A program made the translations under genes and the position numbers. From NCBI RefSeq assembly GCF_017301735.1, contig NZ_CP071090.1, positions 124,001-188,000 on the forward strand: 64,000 nucleotides of DNA, written 5' to 3'. Shown one piece after another: positions 25,901-34,927 of this stretch. The notes under the pieces are model-generated. The model did not search any database. It saw nothing but the letters and a program-made list of their open reading frames with translations, and was not told the DNA's origin. Each line of letters starts with the position of its first letter. The stretch's first letter is position 1. This DNA is from Pyxidicoccus parkwaysis. GTDB taxonomy: Bacteria > Myxococcota > Myxococcia > Myxococcales > Myxococcaceae.

Positions 25901-28090
25901 ATGAATTGCCCTGCTGGGTTCGGCCGCATGGCCGCGCTCGTGATGACGCTCGCCATGGCGGGCTGTTCACACGAGGATTTTGCAGAACCGCTGGATAATC
26001 CGGAAGACGTGTCCGCCGCACTGGGCGAGAGCTCGATATGGGCGGCTGCTTCCAGCATGTCCACGCAGCGCATGGACCACACGGCGACGCTGCTGCGCTC
26101 CGGCGCGGTGCTGGTGTCCGGTGGCCAGACGGCGAGCGCGGAGCTCTACGATGTGAAGACGGCGCGCTGGTCCAACGTGGGCTCGATGACGGCCGTGCGC
26201 CGCCGTCACACCGCGACGCTGCTGCCGTCCGGGAAGGTGCTCGTCGTGGGGGGCGACTCGGGCGCGTCCTCCACCGGCACCGCCGAGGTGTATGACCCGT
26301 CCACCGGCCTGTGGACGGCGACGGGCAGCCTGGACACGCTGCGCTCCGGCCACACGGCGACGCTGCTGTCCTCCGGCGCGAAGGTGCTGGTGGTGGGCGG
26401 CGATAGCGCGAACGTCGGGTTCGCCACGGCGCGGCTCTATGACGTGGCGGCGGGGACGTGGGCGGAGACGGGCAGCCTCTCCACGCCGCGCACGGGCCAC
26501 ACCGCGACGCTGCTGGCGTCCGGCAAGGTGCTGGTGACGGGCGGGCGCACGGGCCCGAATGGCGGCTTCCTGCGGACGGCGGAAGTCTATGACCCGGCCA
26601 CGGGCACGTGGTCGAGCGTGGCGCCCATGAGCGGCGTGCGCTCCGGCCACTCGGCCACGCTGCTCCTGTCCGGCAAGGTGCTGGTGGTGGGCGGCCTGGT
26701 GGACGAGCTCACCGCCACGCGCACCGCCGAGGTGTATGACCCCGTGGCCGGCACGTGGACGGCCACCGTCAACATGATGACCGCGGAGGCCCGTGCGCAG
26801 CACACCGCCACGTTGCTGCACTCGGGCGAGGTGCTCGTCGCTGGCGGCACCTCGGGTGGCGACCTGAACCTCCAGTCGGTGGTGCTGTACGAGCCCACCA
26901 GCAACCGCTGGTACACGACGTACTCCATGACGACGAGCCGGCTGGGCCACACGGCCACGCTGCTCAACACCGGCGACGTGCTCGTCGCGGGCGGGCGTCC
27001 GGACGGCGGGCCGGGCACCGCCAGCGTGGAGCGCTACATCGCGCCGGCGCCGCCGTGGCGGCTGACGGGCTCCATGACGGCGGCCCGCTACTACCACTCC
27101 GTCACCACGCTGGACTCGGGCGTGGTGCTGGTGGCGGGCGGCACGGCCACCGGCAGCAGCGCCCTCATGGGCGCCGAGCGCTACGACGAGCACGACGGGA
27201 CGTGGGTGGCGGCGGGCACGCTCGCCACGCCGCGCTTCCTGCACAGCGCCACGAAGCTGGCCTCCGGCAAGGTGCTGGTGGCGGGCGGGCAGGGCAGCTC
27301 GTCCGTGTTCCTGGCCTCGGCGGAGCTGTATGACCCGGCCACGTCCATCTGGTCCCCCACCACCGGTGTGATGGCCACGACACGCTCGCGCCACACGGCC
27401 ACGCTGCTGGACTCCGGCAAGGTGCTGGTGGCGGGCGGCCGCTCGGGCTCCAGCTTCAGCACCCTGCTCAACACCGCCGAGCTGTATGACCCGGCCACGG
27501 GCACCTGGCGCGCCGCCGCGAGCATGAGCCGCAAGCGCCTCTACCACACCGCCACGATGCTGCAGTCCGGCCGGGTGCTGGTGGTGGGCGGCACCACGCC
27601 TGACGGCGATACGAACACGGCGGAGCTGTACGACCCGGCCACCGACACGTGGACGGCCACCGGCGGCATGGCGGCCACGCGCTACGGTCACGCGGCGGTG
27701 GGGCTGCGCGACGGACGCGTCATGGTGGTGGGCGGCTGGAGCGGCCGCGGCGCCGTGGCCACCGCCGAGGTGTATGACCCGGCCACCGGCGCGTGGTCCA
27801 CCGTGGCGTCCATGAACACCGCGCGCTACACCCCCATGGCCACGCTGCTGGAGCCCTCCGGCCGCGTGCTGGTGCTGGGCGGCGACGGTGGCACCAGCGT
27901 GGGCCTGCTGGACTCCTCGGAGGTGTATGACCCGGCCACCGGCGTGTGGACCTCCAGCGGCTCGCTGTCCTCGCCGGTGACGAGCGCGAGCGTGGCGAAG
28001 CTGCCCGGCTCCGGCCGCGTCCTCGTCTGCGGCGGCCTGGGCACCAGCGGCGCCCTCGTCTCCACCGAGCTCTACACACCCGCGCTCTGA
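25901..28090 (+). CDS. Kelch-like beta-propeller lipoprotein with 14 repeats
   Basis: 729 residues from the ATG at 25901; an ATG at 25928 gives the same lipoprotein with a shorter leader. The signal ends in a lipobox, LAMAGC, so it is lipid-anchored. The rest is about 14 repeats of roughly 48-52 residues with the core HTATLLxSGKVLVVGG followed by AEVYDPATGxW. This is the kelch/galactose-oxidase-like blade pattern and should fold as one 14-blade or two 7-blade propellers. Repeats 8 and 12-14 are more degenerate. Such proteins are abundant in myxobacteria and are probably surface adhesins or binding proteins; no catalytic residues are recognised. Confidence 0.9.
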   Translation: MNCPAGFGRMAALVMTLAMAGCSHEDFAEPLDNPEDVSAALGESSIWAAASSMSTQRMDHTATLLRSGAVLVSGGQTASAELYDVKTARWSNVGSMTAVRRRHTATLLPSGKVLVVGGDSGASSTGTAEVYDPSTGLWTATGSLDTLRSGHTATLLSSGAKVLVVGGDSANVGFATARLYDVAAGTWAETGSLSTPRTGHTATLLASGKVLVTGGRTGPNGGFLRTAEVYDPATGTWSSVAPMSGVRSGHSATLLLSGKVLVVGGLVDELTATRTAEVYDPVAGTWTATVNMMTAEARAQHTATLLHSGEVLVAGGTSGGDLNLQSVVLYEPTSNRWYTTYSMTTSRLGHTATLLNTGDVLVAGGRPDGGPGTASVERYIAPAPPWRLTGSMTAARYYHSVTTLDSGVVLVAGGTATGSSALMGAERYDEHDGTWVAAGTLATPRFLHSATKLASGKVLVAGGQGSSSVFLASAELYDPATSIWSPTTGVMATTRSRHTATLLDSGKVLVAGGRSGSSFSTLLNTAELYDPATGTWRAAASMSRKRLYHTATMLQSGRVLVVGGTTPDGDTNTAELYDPATDTWTATGGMAATRYGHAAVGLRDGRVMVVGGWSGRGAVATAEVYDPATGAWSTVASMNTARYTPMATLLEPSGRVLVLGGDGGTSVGLLDSSEVYDPATGVWTSSGSLSSPVTSASVAKLPGSGRVLVCGGLGTSGALVSTELYTPAL

Positions 28091-28106
28091 GCGCACTGCG
28101 TCAGAA

Positions 28107-28133
28107 GTCCGTCCCTTCTGTGAAGGGGCGGAC
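28107..28133 (+). terminator. Hairpin after the kelch-like gene
   Basis: A 12-bp stem with one mismatch, GTCCGTCCCTTC (28107-28118) with GAAGGGGCGGAC (28122-28133), closed by a 3-nt loop and located 16 bp after the stop. No U-tract is present. Confidence 0.5.
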
Positions 28134-28160
28134 GGACGAACTGGGGGTGGAATCCGACTC

Positions 28161-28218
28161 GTTGACTCAAATGTCAACCGTGCGAGGTTTGGCTCGCTCT
28201 CCCGGGTAATCCGGGAGA
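28161..28218. promoter_or_regulatory. Two perfect dyads upstream of the lipase gene
   Basis: GTTGAC/GTCAAC (28161-28166 and 28173-28178) is a compact operator-like dyad in a locally AT-richer stretch. TCTCCCGG/CCGGGAGA (28198-28205 and 28211-28218) is a perfect 8-bp hairpin about 46 bp before the lipase start. They could be a regulator site and an attenuator; neither is assigned. Confidence 0.35.
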
Positions 28219-28264
28219 CGCAAGTGTTTCGAAATCCCCCTCAGCGGTAGTGAAGGAGCCGGAG

Positions 28265-29380
28265 ATGAAGAGGCTTCAGGCAGTCCTCGTGACAGCGGTG
28301 TGCGCGGGAGTGCTCGGGCTTTCCCCCGAGGCCCGTGCGGGTGCGGCCAGGACGACGTACCCGGTGGTGTTCGCGCACGGCATGGCCGGGTTCGACGACA
28401 TCCTGGGTTACGACTACTGGGGCAACGACTTCGGCATGTTCGTGGGGGACGCGTGTGACGCGCTCCTGGAGGTGGACTGCAACGAGGACATCGACGCGGG
28501 GCAGAAGTCCTTCGTGGCGCAGGTGGCGCCGTTCCAGTCCTCGGAGGTGCGGGGGCTGGATTTGGCCAACGACATCGAAGGCTTCATGGCGACGTCGGGC
28601 GCGGCGAAGGTGAACCTGATTGGCCACTCGCAGGGTGGCATCGACGCGCGCAAGGCGGCGCGGGTGCTGCGCGAGCGGCGCGGTGTCACGACGGTGGCGG
28701 TGCTGGTGAGCGTGTCCTCGCCGCACCGGGGCTCGCCGGTGGCCAAGTACATCCTGGACCTGAAGCCGGGCGTGACGAGCGTCGTCGCCGCGCTGGCGAA
28801 GTACTACGGGGACATCGTGTACGCGGCGGGCAATGACGCGTACGCGGGGGCAAAGCAGCTCGTCTACAACGACTACTCGGCCACGGATGGTGTCACCACG
28901 GGCATGAAGGCGTTCAACGAGAAGTACCCGGTGAGCACCAGCTACGCGGGCCGGTACGTGTCGCTCATCACCGCGCAGAACGGCGCGAATGTGAATCCGG
29001 CGCTGTACCTGCTGAAGGAGTTCTTCTTCGACATCGACGGGGACGGCTACTGCGCGGGTGACGGCGACAACGACGGCGCGGGTGGTTGCGGCGACGGCGT
29101 GCGCAACGAGGCGGATGACGACGGCCTGGTGGGCATCAACTCGCAGCAGATGGGCTACCGGCTGCGCTACACGGAGTCGACGTTCGGGTTCGACTCGGTG
29201 ACGAACGACACGTCGCTGGCCGCGGTGACGGACCTCAACGCGCCGCCGAGCGCGACGATGACGTCCACCTCCAGCGTCATCTCCCAGGACCACCTGGACG
29301 TGGTGGGCGTGGGGCCGGATACCTTCGACGAGCCCGAGTTCTACGCCGCCATCTTCCAGTACATCGCGACGTATGACTGA
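28265..29380 (+). CDS. Secreted triacylglycerol lipase, family I.1-like
   Basis: 371 residues from the ATG at 28265, preceded by AAGGAG with 8-base spacing. A signal peptide (about 1-25, ending EARAG) precedes the mature enzyme, which starts with YPVVFAHGMAGFDDILGYDYWG, typical of Pseudomonas-type family I.1 lipases. The nucleophile is S122 in IGHSQGG. SSPHRGSPVA and a C-terminal His in SQDHLDVVG fit the family. A DIDGDGYCAGDGDNDG segment resembles a Ca-binding loop inserted before the C-terminal part. No foldase (lif) gene is adjacent. It is likely an extracellular lipase used in predation. Confidence 0.9.
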   Translation: MKRLQAVLVTAVCAGVLGLSPEARAGAARTTYPVVFAHGMAGFDDILGYDYWGNDFGMFVGDACDALLEVDCNEDIDAGQKSFVAQVAPFQSSEVRGLDLANDIEGFMATSGAAKVNLIGHSQGGIDARKAARVLRERRGVTTVAVLVSVSSPHRGSPVAKYILDLKPGVTSVVAALAKYYGDIVYAAGNDAYAGAKQLVYNDYSATDGVTTGMKAFNEKYPVSTSYAGRYVSLITAQNGANVNPALYLLKEFFFDIDGDGYCAGDGDNDGAGGCGDGVRNEADDDGLVGINSQQMGYRLRYTESTFGFDSVTNDTSLAAVTDLNAPPSATMTSTSSVISQDHLDVVGVGPDTFDEPEFYAAIFQYIATYD

Positions 29381-29395
29381 GCAGTGACACGGGCG

Positions 29396-29417
29396 GGGCC
29401 CGGTTGTTCCCGGGCCC
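29396..29417. terminator. Hairpin between convergent lipase and HhH genes
   Basis: A perfect 8-bp stem, GGGCCCGG (29396-29403) with CCGGGCCC (29410-29417), 6-nt loop, sits 15 bp after the lipase stop and 9 bp from the end of the opposing gene. Confidence 0.5.
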
Positions 29418-29426
29418 TGCTCTGCG

Positions 29427-30329
29427 TCACGCCCCCGGCTGTGGTGCCTGTGTCTCCTCGGCCTCCACGCCGTAGTACGCGAGGCACTCCACCTCGCGGC
29501 CTCGCACCACGCGCCTGCCGTCGAGCGGACCTCCGTGCGCGGTGACGACGGTGCACTGGCCTTCCTCTTCGTCCCTGTCGAAGTACAGCACCACCCAGTC
29601 CCGCGTCGTGCCCTGCTGGTGCGCCAGCGCCGTGTTGGAGAACAGCGCCCGGACGCTCCACCCGTCCACCTTGCGCCGCAGCACCGGCAGCCACGCCTCC
29701 CCTGACGGGTTGAACCGGCGCGGCGCAATCGTCCGCAGCTCTCCCGCCGCCGCGCGCCGCCGGTACTCCTCGTCGATGTCCAGCAGCAGCCCAAGCTCCG
29801 GCTGCGCCCCCCGCGCCGCGGCCGCCTGCAACCGCGCTGCTCCGCGCCGCTGTTGCCCCAGCCTCGTCGCCAGCAGCTCGCGCACCTGCTGTCCGCGCCG
29901 GGGCCCGAAGCCCTCCACCTCCTCCAGGCTCCCGTCGTGCGCCGCCTGCTCCAGCTCCTCCAGCGTCCGCACGCCCAGCTCCGCATGAATCCGGTGCGCC
30001 AGCTCCGGACCGATGCCGGGCACGCTCGCGAGCAGCTGCTCGGGAGACGCCTCGGACTCCAGCCTGTCCAGCAGCCCCAGCGCCCCCGTCCTGACGAACT
30101 CCGCCACCGCCGCGGCGATGCTCTTGCCCACCCCGGGCAGCTCGCGCAGCCCCGCCTCACCCTCCGAGGCGAGCACTTCCGCCACCGGCTTCGGCCACCG
30201 CGCAATCGTCGTCGCGGCCTTGCGGTACGCGTTCACCCGGAACGGCGTGGCGTCCTGCGACTCCAGCAGGTCCGCCACCCGCTCCAGCGTGTCCGCCACG
30301 TCGATGTTGTCCTTCCATTCCACGCCCAT
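29427..30329 (-). CDS. Helix-hairpin-helix protein like the N-terminus of PolX
   Basis: 300 residues from the ATG at 30329. The N-terminal ~80 residues (NIDVADTLERVADLLESQDATPFRVNAYRKAATTIA) match the 8-kDa HhH domain of family X polymerases. Two further HhH motifs follow (LRELPGVGKSIAAAVAEF and LASVPGIGPELAHRIH). The nucleotidyltransferase and PHP nuclease domains of PolX are absent; instead there is a ~110-residue C-terminal part with a beta-rich DWVVLYFDRDEEEGQCTVVT segment. It probably binds DNA, possibly gapped or branched. A role in repair is inferred from the domain only. Confidence 0.85.
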   Translation of the reverse strand: MGVEWKDNIDVADTLERVADLLESQDATPFRVNAYRKAATTIARWPKPVAEVLASEGEAGLRELPGVGKSIAAAVAEFVRTGALGLLDRLESEASPEQLLASVPGIGPELAHRIHAELGVRTLEELEQAAHDGSLEEVEGFGPRRGQQVRELLATRLGQQRRGAARLQAAAARGAQPELGLLLDIDEEYRRRAAAGELRTIAPRRFNPSGEAWLPVLRRKVDGWSVRALFSNTALAHQQGTTRDWVVLYFDRDEEEGQCTVVTAHGGPLDGRRVVRGREVECLAYYGVEAEETQAPQPGA

Positions 30330-30529
30330 GACTACCCCGAAGGTGGGGCGCCGGAAGTCCAACGGCCAGTCCCAGCTCCTCTCACTTGCGGCAGGGCAGG
30401 CGGGCAGGCGACAGGTAGCGCCCCTCCTCCGAGGGAGAGGCCCGCCGTGCCGCCCGGTCTCCGAGCTGACCGCCCGGCGCTCGATGCGGGCTGCAAGGAA
30501 AGACCGCGCGTGATAGTTGGCCTCCGGTC

Positions 30530-32158
30530 ATGACGAACGAGCTCGACAGGGAGGTCGCCCGCAGGCGCACCTTCGCGATCATCTCCCACCCCGACGCGGG
30601 CAAGACGACGCTGACGGAGAAGCTGCTCCTCTACGGCGGCGCCATCCACCTGGCCGGCAGCGTGAAGGCCAAGCGCGCGCGGCGCCACGCCACCTCCGAC
30701 TGGATGGAGCTGGAGAAGGAGCGCGGCATCTCCGTGACGTCGTCCGTCCTCCAGTTCGTCTACCGCGACCACGCGGTGAACCTGCTGGACACGCCGGGCC
30801 ACCAGGACTTCTCCGAGGACACCTACCGCACCCTCGCGGCGGCTGACTCGGCGGTGATGCTCATCGACGCCGCCAAGGGCGTCGAGCCTCAGACGAAGAA
30901 GCTCTTCAAGGTCTGCCGCATGCGCGGCATCCCCATCTTCACCTTCGTCAACAAGCTGGACCGGTACGGCCGCGAGCCCCTGGACCTCATGGACGAATTG
31001 GAGCAGGTGCTCGGCATCCGCTCCTACCCGATGAACTGGCCCATCGGCATGGGGCCGGACTTCCGCGGCGTCTATGACCGGAAGGCCCGCGTCGTGCACA
31101 TCTTCTCCGCCGAGGGCTCGCACGGTGAGTCGGAAGTGGCGGAGCGCTCGGTCTCCATCGACTCGGATGAAATCAAGACCGTCCTCACCGAGGCCGAGCT
31201 GGCGAAGCTCCACAGCGACATCGAATTGCTGGACATCGGCGGCGACGAGTTCACCCGCGAGAAGCACGACTCGGGACAGCTGTCGCCCATGTTCTTCGGC
31301 AGCGCGATGACGAACTTCGGCGTGCGCCCCTTCCTGGACGAGTTCCTGGACCTGGCGCCCGCGCCGACGCCCCGTCCCACGAAGACCGGGCCCCGTGAGC
31401 CCACCAACCCCAAGTTCGCGGGCTTCGTCTTCAAGATTCAGGCGAACATGGACCCGGCGCACAGAGACCGCATCGCCTTCATGCGCGTGGTCAGCGGCCG
31501 CTACACGAAGGGCATGAGCGCCTACCACTCGCGCCTGGGCAAGGAAGTGCGCCTGGCCAAGCCGAGCCAGTTCATGGCCGCCGAGCGCACGGCCATTGAA
31601 GACGCCTGGCCGGGAGACGTCATCGGCCTGTTCGACCCGGGCCAGTACCGCATCGGTGACACGCTGGCCGAGGGCGGCACCGACGTGGAGTTCGAGGGCG
31701 TGCCCCGCTTCAGCCCGGAGTTCTTCGCCGTGGTGCGCTCCAAGGACCCGCTGCGCCGCAAGCAGATGGAGAAGGGCCTGGAGCAGCTCTCGGAAGAGGG
31801 CACCGTGCAAATCTTCCAGCAGCTCCAGATGGGCATGAAGGACCCCATCGTCGGCGTGGTGGGTGCCCTCCAGTTCGAAGTCCTCCAGTACCGGCTGGAG
31901 CACGAGTACGGGGCGAAGATTGCCCTGGACCGGCTGCCCTTCAGCCACGCGCGCTGGGTGGTGGGCGCCAACTTCGACCCCAAGTCGTTCGACTGGGAGG
32001 GCAACCGTCAGACGGTGCAGGACCGGGACGGCCTGCCGCTCGTGCTGTTCCGCGACGACTGGGCGCTCCAGCATGCCGAGGACAAGCACCCGGAGCTGAA
32101 GTTCGTCTCCGAGGCGCCCATGCTCCGCAAGGCGGCGGAAGCGGCCACCGGTTCATGA
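30530..32158 (+). CDS. prfC: Peptide chain release factor 3
   Basis: 542 residues, a translational GTPase that recycles RF1/RF2 after termination. Visible motifs are P-loop HPDAGKTT (20-27), switch I with ERGISVTSS, G3 DTPGHQD, G4 NKLD and the RF3-specific C-terminal domain (for example VGALQFEVLQYRLEHEYG). Full length and uninterrupted. It starts at ATG 30530 without a strong ribosome site and stands divergent from the HhH gene with about 200 bp between. Confidence 0.97.
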   Translation: MTNELDREVARRRTFAIISHPDAGKTTLTEKLLLYGGAIHLAGSVKAKRARRHATSDWMELEKERGISVTSSVLQFVYRDHAVNLLDTPGHQDFSEDTYRTLAAADSAVMLIDAAKGVEPQTKKLFKVCRMRGIPIFTFVNKLDRYGREPLDLMDELEQVLGIRSYPMNWPIGMGPDFRGVYDRKARVVHIFSAEGSHGESEVAERSVSIDSDEIKTVLTEAELAKLHSDIELLDIGGDEFTREKHDSGQLSPMFFGSAMTNFGVRPFLDEFLDLAPAPTPRPTKTGPREPTNPKFAGFVFKIQANMDPAHRDRIAFMRVVSGRYTKGMSAYHSRLGKEVRLAKPSQFMAAERTAIEDAWPGDVIGLFDPGQYRIGDTLAEGGTDVEFEGVPRFSPEFFAVVRSKDPLRRKQMEKGLEQLSEEGTVQIFQQLQMGMKDPIVGVVGALQFEVLQYRLEHEYGAKIALDRLPFSHARWVVGANFDPKSFDWEGNRQTVQDRDGLPLVLFRDDWALQHAEDKHPELKFVSEAPMLRKAAEAATGS

Positions 32159-32257
32159 GCCAGACGACAGCAGCTCCCGCCGAGGGTGGACTTTCCGGGT
32201 AGGCCTCATTAAGCGCTCAGGAGCAGTCCGCACGCAGTCCGGAACCAGCCACCCGCG

Positions 32258-32686
32258 ATGCCCGAGCGTAGCTTCCACAGCGAAGTCGTGGGCGCCTGGC
32301 GCGACGGCTGGGCGGGGCACTTGTCACAGCAGGAGCTGGTGGATGTCTTCGAACGTGTCCTGGCCACGCTCTGGTGCCGGGCCCACCTGAGCCTGGGCGA
32401 CATTACCTTGATGGCCATCGTGGACCGCGTGCTCCACGAGGGCGTCAGGGTGTATCCCCACCTGGCGCCGCTCAAGGTGGAGGCGAGCGGCACGGACTTC
32501 GGGGCGCTGCGCGAAGCCGCGCCACGGGTTGCCGTGGCGCTCCTCGAGGAGTCACTGGTGTTCCTGGTCGTCGAGTTGCTGCGGGTACTCGGCGTGCTCA
32601 CCGGAGAAATCCTCACGCCGGGCCTCCATGCGGAGCTGCGCAAGGTCCAGGTCAGGCCCGCGGACGAGAGGGGTGGAAGCTCATGA
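32258..32686 (+). CDS. Small protein with gas-vesicle-like segments (first gene of KaiC operon)
   Basis: 142 residues from the ATG at 32258. Residues about 22-60 (LSQQELVDVFERVLA…HLSLGDITLMAIVDRVL) resemble by eye the core helix and strand of GvpA/GvpJ proteins. The C-terminal part (ESLVFLVVELLRVLG) resembles GvpK. Both are weak and unverified. The stop overlaps the start of the triple-KaiC gene (ATGA), so the two are translationally coupled, and a histidine kinase follows. Haloarchaeal gas-vesicle regulator GvpD is itself a KaiC-like ATPase, which makes the pairing suggestive. It could equally be an unrelated helical partner protein. Confidence 0.6.
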   Translation: MPERSFHSEVVGAWRDGWAGHLSQQELVDVFERVLATLWCRAHLSLGDITLMAIVDRVLHEGVRVYPHLAPLKVEASGTDFGALREAAPRVAVALLEESLVFLVVELLRVLGVLTGEILTPGLHAELRKVQVRPADERGGSS

Positions 32687-34893
32687 GCGCTCGCACGGAG
32701 CGGCAGGTGATTGCCCGGCTGCAGACCGGCATCCCCAACCTGGACGCCATCCTCCACGGCGGTCTGCCCAAGGGGGTGATGACGGTGCTCGCCGGGCCTC
32801 CGGGCTCGGGGAAGACCATCCTCGCCCAGCAGATCTGCTTCCACCACATCGCCCAGGGCGGCCGGGTCCTCTACTTCAACACCCTCTCCGAGCCGACCGC
32901 GAAGACGCTGCTCTACCTGCGGCCCTTCGCCTTCTTCGACCCGGCGAAGCTGGACGACGGCATCCGCTTCATCGACCTCGGGACGATGCTCCGGAACCAG
33001 GGGCTGGAGCTGACGAGCAACCTGCTGATGGACCACCTCAAGCAGTTCAAGCCCTCCATGGTGGTCATCGACAGCTTCAAGGTCTTCGACGACCTGTCCC
33101 ATTCGAACGAGGAGCTGCGCAAGTTCACCTATGAGCTCGCCGTCCGGCTGATGGCCTGGGAGTGCACCTCCTTCCTGCTCGGTGAGTACAGCCCCGAGCT
33201 GTTCGAGCATCCGGCCTACTCCGCCATCGACGGCATCATGGTCGCCAAGCAGCAGGAGATATCCGGGGAGCAGCAGCGGCTGCTCAAGGTCGTCAAGATG
33301 CGGGGCACCTCGCACAGCCGTGAGGACCACCCGTTCGTCATCACCGATGCCGGCGTGGAGGTCTACGCGCCGAGCATCACCCTGCGGCGCGAAGCCGGCA
33401 TGCTGCGGGGGCAGGGGGCCACTCCCCGCATGAGGACGGGCATCTCCCGGCTCGACGACCTGCTCGGCGAGGGCATCCCGCTGGGCTCCAGCATCATCGC
33501 CTCGGGCGTGGCGGGCTCGGGGAAGACCATCCTCGGGCTGGAGTTCCTCTACCGGGGCGCCCGGGAGCACGGCGAGAGGGGCCTGTACTTCTCCTTCGAG
33601 GAGACCGAGGAGCGCCTGCGCGCCACCGCCCGCGGGCTCGGCTGGGAGCTGGACCGGGAGCTGGAGCGGGGCACCGTGCAGCTGGTCTTCATCCCCCAGA
33701 CGGACATCCTGGTGGACCGGGACATCCTGGAGATGCAGCGTCGCGTCGCGGCCTTCGGGGCCCGGCGCGTGGTGGTCGACTCGATGTCCGTGTTCCTCCA
33801 CAGAATCGAGGACAAGCGCATCGTGCGGGACAAGGTGTTCTGGCTGGCGAACATCATGCAGAACCACCAGGCCGTGGGCTTCTTCTCCAATGACGTCCCC
33901 GCGGGCACGTCCCAGCTCACCCGCTTCGGCGTGGAGGAGACGGTGATGGACGGCATCCTCCACCTCAGTTGGGAGAAGGAGGGACTCGACCGCCACCGCT
34001 ACCTGGAGGTGCTCAAGCTGCGGAACACCGCGCATGCCAGGGGACGGCACTCGGTGACGATTGGCGCCGGGGGCTTCTGCATCTACCCGCGCATCGAAGA
34101 GGCTCCGCCCCCGGAGCCTCGGGTGCCGCTCGCGCCCCGCAGGGCGAGGGTCTCCTTCGGGGTTCCAGGGCTGGATGCGCTGCTCGACGGAGGGCTGCTC
34201 GAGGGGAGCGTGTCCCTGGTCTCGGGCAGCCCGGGCACGGGCAAGAGCACGCTGGGGCTGCACTTCGCGCTGGAGGCGGCGCGCCGCGGGGAGCGCGCGC
34301 TGTACCTCGCCCTGGACGAGGAGCCCACCCAGCTGCTCCAGGCCGCCGAGGCGTTGGAGCTGCCGCTGCGCGAGGCGATGGAGGCCGGGCAGGTGGACGT
34401 CCTCTACCTGCCACGCGAGCACCTGCATGCGGCGCGCGCGCTCCCCATCGTGGAGAACCGCATCCGCGAGCTGGGGCCTTCCCGGGTGGTGCTCGACAGC
34501 GCCAGTGACATCGAGGTGCGGGGGCTCGTGTCGGAGGAGCTGCGGCAGTTGCTCCATGCCCTGGTCCTCCGCCTGCGCACCCTGGGCGTGACGAGCCTCT
34601 TCACCCTCGAGGCGCGCTCGCTCTACGTCACGGACGCCCTCAGCGAGCGCGGACTGTCCCCGCTCGCCGACAACATCTTCATGTTCCGCTATGCCCGGGA
34701 AGAGGGCCTGCTCGTCCCGATGCTGACCGTGGTGAAGACGCGCGGCAGTGGCCACGACCGTGGGAGCCATCGCTTCACCCTGGGCAAGGGGGGGCTGCGG
34801 TTGGGTGGCGGGAGCGGGAACCGGGCCTCATCTTCGGGAGTAGGTCCGAAGCCGCGGCGCCGTCCGGCCCCCAAGCGGGGACGCCGGAAGTAG
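32683..34893 (+). CDS. KaiC-like ATPase with three RecA/KaiC domains
   Basis: 736 residues from the ATG at 32683. Three KaiC domains are visible. Domain 1 has Walker A GPPGSGKT (38-45), domain 2 GVAGSGKT (275-282) and domain 3 GSPGTGKS (515-522). The catalytic Glu pair is E306-E307 in domain 2 and E546-E547 in domain 3, but is S69-E70 in domain 1. Walker B-type strands end in VVIDS, VVVDS and VVLDS. Canonical KaiC has two domains, so this is an extended version. A basic Arg/Pro/Lys tail closes the protein. It is coupled to the small protein before it and 34 bp from a histidine kinase after it, as in KaiC-output kinase pairs. No kaiA or kaiB is seen. Confidence 0.92.
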   Translation: MSARTERQVIARLQTGIPNLDAILHGGLPKGVMTVLAGPPGSGKTILAQQICFHHIAQGGRVLYFNTLSEPTAKTLLYLRPFAFFDPAKLDDGIRFIDLGTMLRNQGLELTSNLLMDHLKQFKPSMVVIDSFKVFDDLSHSNEELRKFTYELAVRLMAWECTSFLLGEYSPELFEHPAYSAIDGIMVAKQQEISGEQQRLLKVVKMRGTSHSREDHPFVITDAGVEVYAPSITLRREAGMLRGQGATPRMRTGISRLDDLLGEGIPLGSSIIASGVAGSGKTILGLEFLYRGAREHGERGLYFSFEETEERLRATARGLGWELDRELERGTVQLVFIPQTDILVDRDILEMQRRVAAFGARRVVVDSMSVFLHRIEDKRIVRDKVFWLANIMQNHQAVGFFSNDVPAGTSQLTRFGVEETVMDGILHLSWEKEGLDRHRYLEVLKLRNTAHARGRHSVTIGAGGFCIYPRIEEAPPPEPRVPLAPRRARVSFGVPGLDALLDGGLLEGSVSLVSGSPGTGKSTLGLHFALEAARRGERALYLALDEEPTQLLQAAEALELPLREAMEAGQVDVLYLPREHLHAARALPIVENRIRELGPSRVVLDSASDIEVRGLVSEELRQLLHALVLRLRTLGVTSLFTLEARSLYVTDALSERGLSPLADNIFMFRYAREEGLLVPMLTVVKTRGSGHDRGSHRFTLGKGGLRLGGGSGNRASSSGVGPKPRRRPAPKRGRRK

Positions 34894-34927
34894 CGCTCCC
34901 CCGAGGGCCTGGTCAGGAGGTCCTCGC

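Noticed and set aside
32683..34893. RadA/RecA recombinase for the triple ATPase
   Set aside because: Domain spacing and the EE pair match KaiC; no zinc finger or Lon-like domain is present.
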